A DNA stretch of 64,000 nt from Sphingomonas sp. 32-66-10 (GTDB lineage: Bacteria > Pseudomonadota > Alphaproteobacteria > Sphingomonadales > Sphingomonadaceae): contig NCEF01000008.1 in assembly GCA_002280565.1 (NCBI GenBank), forward strand, positions 1-64,000, given 5' to 3'. Positions 6,317 to 15,168 of this stretch are shown one piece after another. The notes under the pieces were generated by a model. It ran no database searches, was not told the origin of the DNA, and saw only the letters and a list, made by a program, of their open reading frames with translations. The number at the start of each line of letters is the position of its first letter. The first letter of the stretch is position 1. Both the position numbers and the translations under genes were made by a program.

Positions 6317-8935
6317 TCAGAACTTGATCCGCGTACCCACGATGAACGACCGCCCGACCTTGGCAGCTTCGCTCGCCAGGTCGCGGTCCAGCCCGGTCTT
6401 CACCGCATAGGTTGCGTCGGTTACGTTTCGCACCGCGAAGGTCAGCTCGACCGGGTCGACCACGCGGATCGCGAGCTTAGCGTCGAGCGTGCCGTAGGGC
6501 GCGATCCATTTGTCGTTCAAAGCGGGTTCGGCGGCCACCGACGGCCGTGACTGAAACTCGCCGGTAAAGGTCTCCCCGGCCCAGTTGTAAGCGACCGAAA
6601 GTTTGACCGGCCCGATCTCGTAAAGTCCCGTGATGTTGGCGATCTGCTGCGGCTGATTGCGCAGGCCGTCGATGCGGCGGCGCGTGCCGTCGTCGAGAAC
6701 CACATCCCAACGACCGTCGAGATAAGTATAGTTGGCGATCAGCCCCAGCCCGTCGAGCGGCCTCGGAAGGAAGCGGAGGCGTTTCATCACGAACGATGCC
6801 TCGATCCCGTTCACCTGAGCGCGACCGTTGCTGGAGAAGCTGGTCGTGCGGATCGTACCGATCCCGCTCGGATCGGCCGGATTGTCGGTGATCACGGTCT
6901 GCGCGAAATGCTCGTTGCGGATCTTCTTGTGGAACAGCCCCAGCGCGAAGTAAGCGTCGGCGCGGTCGAGATAATATTCGACGCTGGCATCGAAATTGTC
7001 GGCGAGGCGCGGCCCGATGTCCCGATTGCCGGTGACCACCGTGCGGTCGAATCCGTTGTTCTGGATTGACGAGCCAAAGGCAAAGGCTTCAAAATCGGGC
7101 CGGGCCAGCGTTTGGGTATACGCCAGACGCAGCTTCAGCGGCTCCACCGGCGCGTAGCTGACGTGCAGAGAGGGCAAAATTTCCGTATAATCCTTCTCGA
7201 AGCTGTCGGGTGCGACGACACCGTCGGTTACGACGAACAGATTGTCGCGCAGGTCGGTCCGTTCGATCCGGACCCCGCCGATCACACGCAGCCGGTCAGT
7301 CGAATACAAGCCCATCGCATAGCCAGCGACCACGTCCTCCTGAAGCCGATAGTCTGCGCCGCGATTGAGCACATCGTCTGCGCGGGCGCTGCCGTTGGCA
7401 CCGATGAACGTCCGCAACTGGTCGCGGTCGATGCGGATTGCCGGGTCAAAGAAGTCGACCGATGCAAGGTCGGGACGATTGGTTGCGAAGGTGTAACTCA
7501 CCCCCGGGTTCAACGATGCCTCCCGCACCACGCGGTCGTGATCGCGATCCAGCCTCCGCCACCAAAGCCCGGCGCGCGCACCGAAGCCCTGCGAGTCGGC
7601 ATAGCTGTTGTGCTCAAGATCGATCCGGGCGCTGTAAAGATCGTCGCGTAGTCCAGTGTCTTCCTCATAGGTCGCGCCGCCATAGACATAAGCGGACGGC
7701 ACGGTGCCCACGTTTCGGTTGCGATCGAAAATGCCGAAATCGCCGGTGATGTCGAAGGTGCGCGAGGTGCCGAAATTGACGACATCCTCGAAATCGCCTG
7801 AGGAGTAGAAATCTTCCTGCAGCCGGACGCGCGACCAGGACGCTCGCGCCTTGACCACGGTCGCTGCGCCGATCCGGTAGTCCGCACCGCCGGCGAGCAG
7901 CAGCGTGTCGATGTCGCGGGTGAAGTCTGCAACCTGATACCCATCGCTGCCACGCGTGGCGGTGCCAGTGCCTTGCCCCGGGGTGCGGACGCGGTCGGGC
8001 CGGGTGTCGACGAACGCGCGGCGGCGGTCGACCTCGACTGCATCGTCCACCTCATAATAGTTGAGCGTAAGGAAGGCGTAGAGACGATCCGCCTCGCGCA
8101 CCTCCAGCTTGCCGAACACGCTTCGGCTCTGCTCGTCGGTGCGCGAACGCGCGTAACGCCAGGTGCCACGTGCCGGGATTTCATAGGTCTGCCCGCCGAC
8201 CGTCAGCAACTGTAGCCCGTCGCGCAGATCATAGCTGTCCTGATAGGCCGCGCGGCGTTGCATGTCGAAGCCGACGACCGCGCCGATATTCCCGTCGCTG
8301 AACGTCGTCTTGCCAACCGCGTCGATCCGGTAATTGTCCTTGCCGATGCCCTGATCAACCCAGCCATATTCGGCATGGCCCTTCACGTAAGTCTGTCGCC
8401 CGCCATCGAACGCGCGAAGGGTGCGAACGCTGATATGGCCGCCGAGCGAGTTGGCGTCGATATCGGGGGTGAGCGCCTTGATCACGTCGATCTGATTGAC
8501 CGCCGAGGCAGGGAGGAGGTCGAGCTGAGTGCCGCGATTGTTCTCGCTCGAGTTCCAAATCGGGTTTCCGTCCAGATCGGTGCTGTTGTAGCGCGCATCG
8601 AAACCGCGCAGCGACAGAAAGCGTGGCTGGCCGTTGAACGCGGTGCCGTAGACGCCCGGGATGCGGGCTGCGGCCTCGGCAAGCGTATAGTCGCTAGTGA
8701 GCTCGATTTCGGCATTGGTGAGCGTGTCGAGCACGCCGTCGGACTCGCTTTTGGTCTGGCCGACTGACCGCACGATCTCTGGAAGGCCGGTTACCACGAC
8801 TTCTTCGACCGCCGGGTCGTCGGAACGTGTCTGAGAGTCGCCAGTCTGTCCCGCGGCGGCAGACGCGCTTGAGAGCAGCATGAGCGCCAGGGCGCTCTGG
8901 CCGGCATGCGATTGCCAATCGATCCTGGTTGTCAT
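6317..8935 (-). CDS. TonB-dependent receptor
   Basis: An 872-residue outer-membrane receptor. A signal peptide (ALALMLLSSASAAAGQ) is followed by a TonB box EEVVVTG near residue 45, a plug domain with LSLRGFDARYN near residue 105, and a long beta-barrel ending in VGTRIKF with the C-terminal aromatic. It would import a bulky substrate using TonB energy. It is the first gene before a GPH symporter and is divergent from a ROK regulator, with a 25-bp operator-like palindrome between them, so the substrate is probably a sugar or sugar-containing molecule. The exact ligand cannot be read from the sequence. Confidence 0.9.
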   Translation of the reverse strand: MTTRIDWQSHAGQSALALMLLSSASAAAGQTGDSQTRSDDPAVEEVVVTGLPEIVRSVGQTKSESDGVLDTLTNAEIELTSDYTLAEAAARIPGVYGTAFNGQPRFLSLRGFDARYNSTDLDGNPIWNSSENNRGTQLDLLPASAVNQIDVIKALTPDIDANSLGGHISVRTLRAFDGGRQTYVKGHAEYGWVDQGIGKDNYRIDAVGKTTFSDGNIGAVVGFDMQRRAAYQDSYDLRDGLQLLTVGGQTYEIPARGTWRYARSRTDEQSRSVFGKLEVREADRLYAFLTLNYYEVDDAVEVDRRRAFVDTRPDRVRTPGQGTGTATRGSDGYQVADFTRDIDTLLLAGGADYRIGAATVVKARASWSRVRLQEDFYSSGDFEDVVNFGTSRTFDITGDFGIFDRNRNVGTVPSAYVYGGATYEEDTGLRDDLYSARIDLEHNSYADSQGFGARAGLWWRRLDRDHDRVVREASLNPGVSYTFATNRPDLASVDFFDPAIRIDRDQLRTFIGANGSARADDVLNRGADYRLQEDVVAGYAMGLYSTDRLRVIGGVRIERTDLRDNLFVVTDGVVAPDSFEKDYTEILPSLHVSYAPVEPLKLRLAYTQTLARPDFEAFAFGSSIQNNGFDRTVVTGNRDIGPRLADNFDASVEYYLDRADAYFALGLFHKKIRNEHFAQTVITDNPADPSGIGTIRTTSFSSNGRAQVNGIEASFVMKRLRFLPRPLDGLGLIANYTYLDGRWDVVLDDGTRRRIDGLRNQPQQIANITGLYEIGPVKLSVAYNWAGETFTGEFQSRPSVAAEPALNDKWIAPYGTLDAKLAIRVVDPVELTFAVRNVTDATYAVKTGLDRDLASEAAKVGRSFIVGTRIKF

Positions 8936-8998
8936 GTCCCCGTCATCCCATGCTGAGTCACGGTATTCACCGCCATATCCGCGGGCATAGGTGGGATA

Positions 8999-9037
8999 TG
9001 GGTCATTTAAATTACACTATGTAAATTAAACGACCCA
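8999..9037. promoter_or_regulatory. Operator-like palindrome between TonB receptor and ROK gene
   Basis: The core is TTTAAATTAC-N5-GTAAATTAAA at 9006-9030 (9 of 10 arm positions pair), centred on 9018. The symmetry extends outward through TGGGTC at 8999-9004 and GACCCA at 9032-9037. AT-rich inverted repeats of this shape are usual for ROK-family repressors. It lies 71 bp from the receptor start and 43 bp from the ROK start, so one site could control both. A related site precedes the phospholipase gene. Confidence 0.7.
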
Positions 9038-9072
9038 CATTACTGGGTGGAACGCGAGGAACTGAACCAGCG

Positions 9073-10209
9073 ATGCAACTTTCCAGCAGCGAGCGACGCG
9101 TGCTCAACGCAATCTGGCGACGCGGGCCCATCGCCCGTGGCGACCTTGCTGTCGCGACCGGGCTCACGGCCGCATCGGTCACGCGGGTCGTGCAAGGTTT
9201 GTTCGAACGCGAGATGGTGCGCGAAACGGTCGAGCGGGTCGGGGCTCGCGGCCAGCCGATCCGACCGGTCAGCGTCCGCATCGACGGCGCGCACGCGATC
9301 GGCGTGTATTTCTCGCACAGGAGCGTCGAAATCGGCCTGGTCGACATGGGCGGCAGCCAGCTCGAAACGCGCACATTGAGCGCGGAGGCCGGCACGCCCG
9401 AAGCAGTGGCGCAAGTAACGCGCGCGTTCATGGCAGATATCGTCGCGCGCAAGCTCATCCGCCCTGACACGCTTGCCGGCGTGGGAATTGCCCTCCCTGG
9501 CGATTTCATCCTGGGCGCTGAGCAGCTCAACGCGCACGAGTTTTTCCCTGCGCTGGGCAAACCCGGTGCAGTTCGGATGATGGCGCACGGTGTCGACGTG
9601 CCCGTGTTCGTTGAGAATGACGCCGCGAGCGCGGCATTGGGGGAGCGGTTGCTGGGCGCGGGGCAGGGGCTCAACGACTTCCTGTTTGTGCATGTCGGCC
9701 ATGGCATCGGCGGCGCGCTGTTCCTGGGCGGTCGCCTCTATCGTGGTGTCAACGGCAATGCCGGCATGATCGGCATCCAATTCCCCAACGATCGACCGCG
9801 ACCCTCCGGGCAGGATCTGTTCGCATATCTGCAACGCGAGGGGGTGGCGGTAGAGGATTTTCCGCAGCTAGAGGCGCTTTCCATCTCCGGCTGTCCCCCG
9901 CTCAGGGCGTGGATCAAGCGGGCCGGGGCGCAGCTGCGGGTACAGCTTGCGCAGACGACGCGTATTCTTGATCCAGGAACGATTTTGATCGGCGGCCGCC
10001 TGCCGCTTGCGATGCTCAATGCGCTTGTCGCGGAGATCGACACGTCCGAATTCTGCAACGAGGGCGCCGGATTGCCGCGTCCACGCGTGATGGCGTCGCC
10101 GCTCGGAATCAAGGCGGGGATGATCGGCGCCGCCTCGCTGCCGATCTTTCGAACCTTGATGGACGAAACAGATGGCCTCCCCACCACGACCGCGGGAATC
10201 GCGCTTTAA
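9073..10209 (+). CDS. ROK-family transcriptional regulator
   Basis: A 378-residue repressor-type ROK protein. Residues 5-60 form a winged helix (VLNAIWRRGPIARGDLAVAT with the recognition segment LTAASVTRVVQGL). From about residue 75 a sugar-kinase-like ROK fold follows, with GVGIALPG, VENDAASAALGE and the signature GHGIGGALFLGGRLYRG. The cysteine-rich zinc motif CxCGxxGC of NagC/Mlc is missing, so the metal site is lost or replaced. It probably binds the palindromes at 9018 and 11339 and responds to a sugar-like ligand. It ends 4 bp into the phospholipase gene on the opposite strand. Confidence 0.87.
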   Translation: MQLSSSERRVLNAIWRRGPIARGDLAVATGLTAASVTRVVQGLFEREMVRETVERVGARGQPIRPVSVRIDGAHAIGVYFSHRSVEIGLVDMGGSQLETRTLSAEAGTPEAVAQVTRAFMADIVARKLIRPDTLAGVGIALPGDFILGAEQLNAHEFFPALGKPGAVRMMAHGVDVPVFVENDAASAALGERLLGAGQGLNDFLFVHVGHGIGGALFLGGRLYRGVNGNAGMIGIQFPNDRPRPSGQDLFAYLQREGVAVEDFPQLEALSISGCPPLRAWIKRAGAQLRVQLAQTTRILDPGTILIGGRLPLAMLNALVAEIDTSEFCNEGAGLPRPRVMASPLGIKAGMIGAASLPIFRTLMDETDGLPTTTAGIAL

Positions 10210-11312
10210 GGACGCGAGCAGAGCTCTTTCGCCGTGGTCGGATTGCAGCGGATATAGGCGCCGTTGGGGAACCGAACGGCGTAGTTCGAATAGCGCCGGT
10301 CGGGAATCGGGAAATCGGTGGAGATAATTGACGCGCCGCTGGCAAAGGCCCTGTCGCGGTCTGAAGTGTCGGCCGTGCGGGCCGCTTCGGTATTGGAGTC
10401 CGCTCGGGTATAGCTCAGCATACCGGCGCGGATCGCATCGGCCATCCGGGCATCGCCGGGCTTGGGCAGAATCGCCCAACGCGCGCGACGCGTGGGGAGC
10501 GCTGCCTTCTTTGCCGGACGTTCGCCAGTAAACAGCAGCGACAGGCCTTTTGTCGCGGCGGCCTTGCGATAGCTCTCCGCTGCATCGTCCTCGTCGAGCA
10601 AAAAGAAGAGGATCTTGCCCCGCGCCGCATCGATCATCGGCCATGCCGAAACAATGTCGACCGGACGCAGGATCGCATCGCGAGGTATGATTGCGGTGAT
10701 TTCGCCTTCGAGACGCGCCCAGCCATCCACGCACAGGCCAGCGCAGGCCGCGTCGGAGGGGCCACCTTTGGCTTCGATCATTACATAGATCGGGACATGG
10801 TCCGGGTGCCGCGCCGACCACTGCGCGATCTCACGCAGGCAGTCCTTGAACACCGGGCAGGTGCTGCGCGGATCGTAATGTTCCTTGTGAATTGTCTTGA
10901 ACCCAGGGCGCTTCATCGCCCCGTCTGGATCCCAGGCGGATGCGGGCGGAAGTCTGCGTTCGGCGAGCGCGCGAAAGATCGCCGGCTCGGCGAACCGTCC
11001 GCCCTGCGGGTCGTCATAAACATCGAGCTCGAACGCCCGGATACCGAGTTCGAGCTGAGTTTCGAGTGGAAGGTTCGAATAGGCCGTCGCGCGTGCCAGC
11101 CGCGGGCCGGACCAGTCCGGACCGTCGCGGTAGCCCGAGCTAAGCAGATACAGCACCATCGTCGGGTCTGGTGCGAGATGATAGCTGTTGTGCGTTTGGA
11201 TATACTGCACCTGATCAAGCCGAAGGTTGCCCAGATCGGCGTGTTCGGGGCGGGGCGCCACAGCCGGTGTCAGCAACGACGCCATGCTAAACGTTAGCAA
11301 CGCTTTCATCAT
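10206..11312 (-). CDS. Secreted PI-PLC-like phosphodiesterase (Ca2+-dependent PLC C1 family)
   Basis: A 368-residue exported enzyme. After an N-terminal signal segment (LLTFSMASLLTPAVA) comes QYIQTHNSYH with the candidate catalytic His41, LGIRAFELDVYDD with acidic metal ligands, and TIHKEHYD with a second His; IYVMIEAKGG follows. This is the layout of the calcium-dependent phosphoinositide phospholipase C family with a TIM-barrel fold. It would cleave a phosphodiester in the periplasm or outside. It is convergent with the ROK gene, and its own promoter carries a ROK-type palindrome. Substrate is not proven. Confidence 0.8.
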   Translation of the reverse strand: MMKALLTFSMASLLTPAVAPRPEHADLGNLRLDQVQYIQTHNSYHLAPDPTMVLYLLSSGYRDGPDWSGPRLARATAYSNLPLETQLELGIRAFELDVYDDPQGGRFAEPAIFRALAERRLPPASAWDPDGAMKRPGFKTIHKEHYDPRSTCPVFKDCLREIAQWSARHPDHVPIYVMIEAKGGPSDAACAGLCVDGWARLEGEITAIIPRDAILRPVDIVSAWPMIDAARGKILFFLLDEDDAAESYRKAAATKGLSLLFTGERPAKKAALPTRRARWAILPKPGDARMADAIRAGMLSYTRADSNTEAARTADTSDRDRAFASGASIISTDFPIPDRRYSNYAVRFPNGAYIRCNPTTAKELCSRP

Positions 11313-11326
11313 CCAACCGTCCCAGT

Positions 11327-11362
11327 TTTAATTTTCAAAGAGCAATTTAATAGCGCTGTCAA
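11327..11362 (-). promoter_or_regulatory. Phospholipase promoter with second ROK-type palindrome
   Basis: Plus-strand bases 11327-11351 read TTTAATTTTC-N5-GCAATTTAAT. This has the same length, spacer and half-site shape as the palindrome at 9006-9030 and matches it at 16 of 25 positions; most arm differences are A/T swaps. On the minus strand TTGACA at 11362-11357 is a perfect -35 box, and the palindrome covers the expected -10 region (TTTGAA), so repressor binding would block the promoter. The site ends 15 bp before ATG 11312. Confidence 0.65.
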
Positions 11363-11622
11363 GACGCGAGGTTTGGCCAGGCGGTTAGCCGGCACAACGC
11401 CAAAGCGCCCGATCAAGCCAATCTCGATGATACGCAGCGCAAGCGCGCCGCCGTGACGCCGGCCATTGCGGCCGCCGTTGCGCGCCATCTGGACCTTATG
11501 CGCGCATCGAGGCACTTCGCGCAGCAGCCGCTGGGCTGGCGTAATTGACTTGGGCTTCGCCCATTGGCCGATACCGGCGGTGATGCTAGAGCATGCCGAA
11601 TACCATTGATGGAGGCGGTTAC

Positions 11623-12120
11623 GTGTCGCGCACCGCGATCATCGCGCGCAAATTCGCAGTGGCGCTGCGCCAGCCGGCCTTTGTGTGGCTGTGGCTGGTC
11701 CCGGCATGGCTGCTGATCGGCATGTCATCTGCGATGATCGCCCTGTTGCCGTTTCGTCGCATCGCACCGTGGCTGGGCGCCAATCTGGGCGCGACCGCGC
11801 ATCGTCCCGCCGCCACCCCGGAACAGGCTGCGCGCGCGCGGCTGATCGGCCGGGCGGTTTCGATCGCCGCCGGTTACGCCCCGTTCCGGTCCAACTGCCT
11901 GCCCCAGGCCATGGCGGCCAAGGCGCTGTGCGCCCTGTGGCGCGTGCCGTGTGCGGTGATTCTGGGGGTCGAGCGGGAGCGGCCCGAAGGGGATCTGCGC
12001 GCCCATGCCTGGACCAGTTGCGGCGATGCGACGCCCACGGGTGGTGCGTGCAGCTTCGCAACGCATGTGCCGCTATCCTGCTTCGTCCCCGCATACGTAG
12101 CGGCGCAGCTTCAGCGCTGA
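11623..12120 (+). CDS. Lasso-peptide B2-like protease (transglutaminase fold), orphan
   Basis: A 165-residue protein with the fold of lasso-peptide biosynthesis B2 proteins (McjB C-terminal domain), cysteine proteases that remove the leader peptide. FRSNCLPQAMAAKALCALW carries the candidate catalytic Cys, RAHAWTSCGD the His, and a hydrophobic segment sits at about residues 20-42. GTG 11623 is chosen because GGAGG lies 7 bp upstream; ATG 11593 lacks such a site. No precursor peptide, RRE protein or asparagine-synthetase-like cyclase lies nearby, so it may process another peptide. The end overlaps the convergent acetyltransferase gene by 10 bp. Confidence 0.75.
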   Translation: MSRTAIIARKFAVALRQPAFVWLWLVPAWLLIGMSSAMIALLPFRRIAPWLGANLGATAHRPAATPEQAARARLIGRAVSIAAGYAPFRSNCLPQAMAAKALCALWRVPCAVILGVERERPEGDLRAHAWTSCGDATPTGGACSFATHVPLSCFVPAYVAAQLQR

Positions 12121-12629
12121 GCCGGGGGGCGACGCATCGCGACGGATGGCGCACCGGCGTCCGGGGCGCTGGCGACAAAGCCCAGTCGCGCATAGATTTG
12201 GCGCGCCGGATTATCGGCGGACACCTGCAGCGTCGCGGGCAGGGCGTGGGCATCGGCAACGGCCAGCCATGCGCCCAACAGCGCGCGCGCCGCACCGATT
12301 CCGCGATGCTCGGGAAGCACTGCGATATCGACCAAATGGGTGTCTGCGGCGTTCCACGCGATCAGCGCATGACCAATGGGCGCCCCCGCGCGCAGCACGA
12401 TCCGGTGCATCGCATCGGGAAATGCGCCGTCATGCCCCGCCCGCTGAAACTGCGCCTGTTGCGCCAGCATCGCGTCGGGCAGCAGGCCGACCAGCGTCGA
12501 GCAGGCGACGGCGCAGTCCAGCAGGAACGCCATGTCGTCGGGCGTGCGCGGGCGGCATTCGAGCGCGCTGCACCGCTCGGCAAAGGCCAGATCGAACGCG
12601 GCATCCACTTGGGCCTGGACGGCGTTCAA
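12111..12629 (-). CDS. GNAT-family N-acetyltransferase
   Basis: A 172-residue GNAT acyltransferase. VDIAVLPEHRGIGAARALLGAW is the acetyl-CoA pyrophosphate loop (motif A), and ADNPARQIYARLGF is motif B. The start is TTG 12629, supported by GAGGAGG 7 bases before it. The gene lies 30 bp downstream of hemA on the same strand and is probably cotranscribed. The acceptor substrate cannot be told from the sequence. Confidence 0.82.
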   Translation of the reverse strand: MNAVQAQVDAAFDLAFAERCSALECRPRTPDDMAFLLDCAVACSTLVGLLPDAMLAQQAQFQRAGHDGAFPDAMHRIVLRAGAPIGHALIAWNAADTHLVDIAVLPEHRGIGAARALLGAWLAVADAHALPATLQVSADNPARQIYARLGFVASAPDAGAPSVAMRRPPAQR

Positions 12630-12659
12630 CGATCAGCCTCCTCGCCCCGGCGGTGCATG

Positions 12660-13901
12660 TCAGGCTGCGGCGCGCAGCTCCAGGCGTTCCCAGATCTCGA
12701 CCAGCGCGGCGGTCAATTCGGCCATCATCTCCGCGCTGTGCGCCGGCCCGGGCGTGAAGCGCAGCCGTTCGGTTCCGCGCGGGACGGTCGGATAATTGAT
12801 CGGCTGAACATAGACGCCATATTCGGCCAGCAGGATATCACTGATCTTCTTGGCCCATACGGGGTCGCCGACCATCAGCGGTACGATGTGGGTCGTGCTG
12901 TCCATCACCGGCAACCCGGCATCGGCGAACATCGTCTTGAGCCGCTCCGCTGCCGCCTGCTGCCCGTCGCGCTCCTCGCTCGATTGCTTGAGGTGCCGCA
13001 CCGACGCCAGTGCACCCGCGACCAACACTGGCGAGAGCGAGGTGGTGAAGATGAAACCCGGCGCATAGCTGCGGATGACATCCACGATCGTGCGATCGGC
13101 GGCGATATAACCGCCCATCACGCCAAATGCCTTGCCCAGCGTGCCTTCGATGATCGTCAGGCGCGCCGCGGCCGCGTCGCGCTCGGAAATGCCGCCGCCG
13201 CGCGCGCCGTACATGCCGACGGCGTGGACTTCGTCGAGATAGGTCAGCGCGTTATATTTGTCGGCGAGGTCGCAGATTGCGTGCAGCGGGGCGATGTCGC
13301 CGTCCATCGAATAGACGCTTTCGAACGCGATCAGCTTGGGCACCGAGGGATCGTCCGCCGCCAGCAATTCCTCGAGATGCGCAAGGTCGTTGTGCCGCCA
13401 CACCCGCTTCTCGCACCCCGAATTGCGGATGCCCGCAATCATCGACGCGTGGTTCAATTCGTCCGAATAGATGATGCAGCCGGGCAGCACCTTGGCCAGC
13501 GTCGACAGCGTCGCCTCGTTCGAGACATAGCCGCTGGTGAACAGCAGCGCCGCTTCCTTGCCGTGCAGATCGGCCAGTTCAGCCTCAAGATGGACGTGAT
13601 AATGGGTGTTGCCGCCGATATTGCGCGTGCCGCCCGATCCGGCGCCGACATCGTGCAGCGCTTCTTCCATCGCCGCGATCACCTTGGGATGCTGGCCCAT
13701 CGCAAGATAGTCGTTCGAGCACCAGACGGTGATCGGCTTTGGCCCGTTATGCCCGGCAAAGCACCGCGCATTGGGGAACATGCCCTTGTTGCGCAGAATG
13801 TCGATAAAGACGCGATACCGGCCTTCGGCATGCAGCCGGTCGATCGCCTGATTGAACACGCGCGAATAATCCACCGCGCGCGGAGTTGCCTCGCTGGTCA
13901 T
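12660..13901 (-). CDS. hemA: 5-aminolevulinate synthase
   Basis: A 413-residue PLP enzyme that condenses glycine with succinyl-CoA to 5-aminolevulinate, the first step of haem synthesis by the alphaproteobacterial (C4) route. Visible motifs: [13 protein letters not shown] near residue 60, [10 protein letters not shown] at 88-97, the PLP-binding YLDEVHAVG at 221-229, and the Schiff-base Lys257 in EGTLGKAFG. Length matches the family. A perfect 15-bp palindrome lies about 60 bp upstream of ATG 13901. The acetyltransferase follows on the same strand. Confidence 0.97.
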   Translation of the reverse strand: MTSEATPRAVDYSRVFNQAIDRLHAEGRYRVFIDILRNKGMFPNARCFAGHNGPKPITVWCSNDYLAMGQHPKVIAAMEEALHDVGAGSGGTRNIGGNTHYHVHLEAELADLHGKEAALLFTSGYVSNEATLSTLAKVLPGCIIYSDELNHASMIAGIRNSGCEKRVWRHNDLAHLEELLAADDPSVPKLIAFESVYSMDGDIAPLHAICDLADKYNALTYLDEVHAVGMYGARGGGISERDAAAARLTIIEGTLGKAFGVMGGYIAADRTIVDVIRSYAPGFIFTTSLSPVLVAGALASVRHLKQSSEERDGQQAAAERLKTMFADAGLPVMDSTTHIVPLMVGDPVWAKKISDILLAEYGVYVQPINYPTVPRGTERLRFTPGPAHSAEMMAELTAALVEIWERLELRAAA

Positions 13902-13959
13902 CAGGCCCCGTTAGCGAAATTTGGGGCGCGACGCCACTAGGGCAAATTGCCTATGTTAT

Positions 13960-13974
13960 CGATCACTGTGATCG
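13960..13974. promoter_or_regulatory. Perfect 15-bp palindrome upstream of hemA
   Basis: CGATCACTGTGATCG is a perfect inverted repeat with a 1-base centre. It lies 59 bp upstream of the hemA start and 146 bp before the small gene at 14120. The half-site GTGATC resembles FNR/CRP-family sites but does not match either consensus exactly. The regulator is unknown. Confidence 0.4.
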
Positions 13975-14119
13975 GACGGTCGTTGCGCCTCCGTTTGCCC
14001 CAGATCAGGGCAGGTCTTCGCTAAATCTGCTATTGGAGCCGCACCGCAGAACGGGATGTTGGGCATTTCCGCGGCTGAGAGACCGGCCCGCTCCCCCTTT
14101 GAAAACTGGGAGATTTCCG

Positions 14120-14287
14120 ATGTCGCAGACCGATATCGATTATTTTGCGCAACGCGAACGGGCCGAACGCGACCGGGCGGCCAAGGCCAACGACTCGGGC
14201 GCGCGCCATGCTCATCTCGCCATGGCCGATGGCTATGCCAAGCGCGTCAAGGTGATGAGCGAGACGCCGGCGATTCCGCTGCGCTGA
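14120..14287 (+). CDS. Small conserved-type hypothetical protein, 55 residues
   Basis: A 55-residue soluble, helical, charged protein (MSQTDIDYFAQRERAERDRAA, then ARHAHLAMADGYAKRV). GGGAGA lies upstream of ATG 14120 and coding bias fits the neighbours. Short proteins of this type are common in sphingomonads; function is unknown. It is convergent with murI. Confidence 0.7.
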   Translation: MSQTDIDYFAQRERAERDRAAKANDSGARHAHLAMADGYAKRVKVMSETPAIPLR

Positions 14288-14302
14288 ACCGCCGCCGGTG
14301 GG

Positions 14303-15094
14303 TCAGAGCGTCTCGATCCGGTCGAGGCCATAGGTCGCCAATGCCGGCACCAGCGCGGGATCGGGCGCGGCGGTGAACACCGCGACGCCGGGCGCAGCGC
14401 GCTCGGGCCAGTCCTGCCCCGCCGTCAGATGCGCGATTCGCCGCGCAATGCCGGGCCCGCCATCGACGAAGCGCACCCGATGCGGGGCGGCGGCGGCGAG
14501 TTCGGCCTCGACCAGTGGAAAATGGGTGCAGGCGTTGACGATCACGTCGATCCGGTCGCCTCCGGCCTGCCCGAACAGGCCATCCAGCACGGCCCGATAC
14601 TCCGCCGGATCGGTGACGTCGCCGCGGAGCTTCGCCTCGGCCAGTTCGACCAGCTCGGCGCTGCCATGGCGCAGCACGGTGCAGTCGGCGGCGAAGCGCG
14701 CGGTCAGATCATCGACATAGGGCTGACGCACGGTCGCCTGCGTCCCCAGCACCCCGATCACGCGGGTGCGCGAGGCCTCGGTCGCTGGCTTGATCGCCGG
14801 TACCGTCCCGACGATCGGGACATCGAGCGCGGCGCGGACATGTGTCAGCGCGATGGTCGATGCGGTGTTGCAGGCAATGACGATCAGCCGCGGCTTGTAG
14901 CGTTCGGCGAGCCGCCCGAGCAGCGCGGGCACGCGCGCCGCGATCTCCCCCTCGCTGCGCGTGCCATAGGGAAATCCCGCGCTGTCGGCGACATAGACCA
15001 GCGGCGCATCGGGCAGCAGCGCCCGCGATGGTGCCAGCACCGAAAGCCCGCCGACGCCCGAATCGAAAAAGAGAAGGGGCCGGATGTCGGCCAT
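14303..15094 (-). CDS. murI: Glutamate racemase
   Basis: A 263-residue enzyme that converts L- to D-glutamate for peptidoglycan. The two catalytic cysteines are C75 in ACNTAS and C189 in NACTHFPL, and the N-terminal [12 protein letters not shown] motif binds substrate. ATG 15094 is selected because the family starts with this segment. It is divergent from plsY with 74 bp between them. Confidence 0.95.
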   Translation of the reverse strand: MADIRPLLFFDSGVGGLSVLAPSRALLPDAPLVYVADSAGFPYGTRSEGEIAARVPALLGRLAERYKPRLIVIACNTASTIALTHVRAALDVPIVGTVPAIKPATEASRTRVIGVLGTQATVRQPYVDDLTARFAADCTVLRHGSAELVELAEAKLRGDVTDPAEYRAVLDGLFGQAGGDRIDVIVNACTHFPLVEAELAAAAPHRVRFVDGGPGIARRIAHLTAGQDWPERAAPGVAVFTAAPDPALVPALATYGLDRIETL

Positions 15095-15168
15095 GCAGAG
15101 TGTCCGCTGATCGAGATTGTTGCGCCCGATTAGCGAACGACCTAGCCTTTGTCCAAGCAAGGGGACTC

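Noticed and set aside
11352..11548. Open stretch of about 65 codons before the B2-like gene, considered as a lasso precursor or broken gene
   Set aside because: It lacks a start codon with a ribosome site, has no leader/core pattern, and includes the phospholipase promoter.
11685..13940. A 751-codon open frame antisense to hemA and the acetyltransferase
   Set aside because: hemA, the acetyltransferase and the B2-like gene account for the DNA; the frame has no recognisable fold.
14083..14119. CTGAGA within a G/C-rich hairpin before the small gene, considered as a TPP riboswitch
   Set aside because: The paired ACCTGA segment and other thi-box elements are absent.
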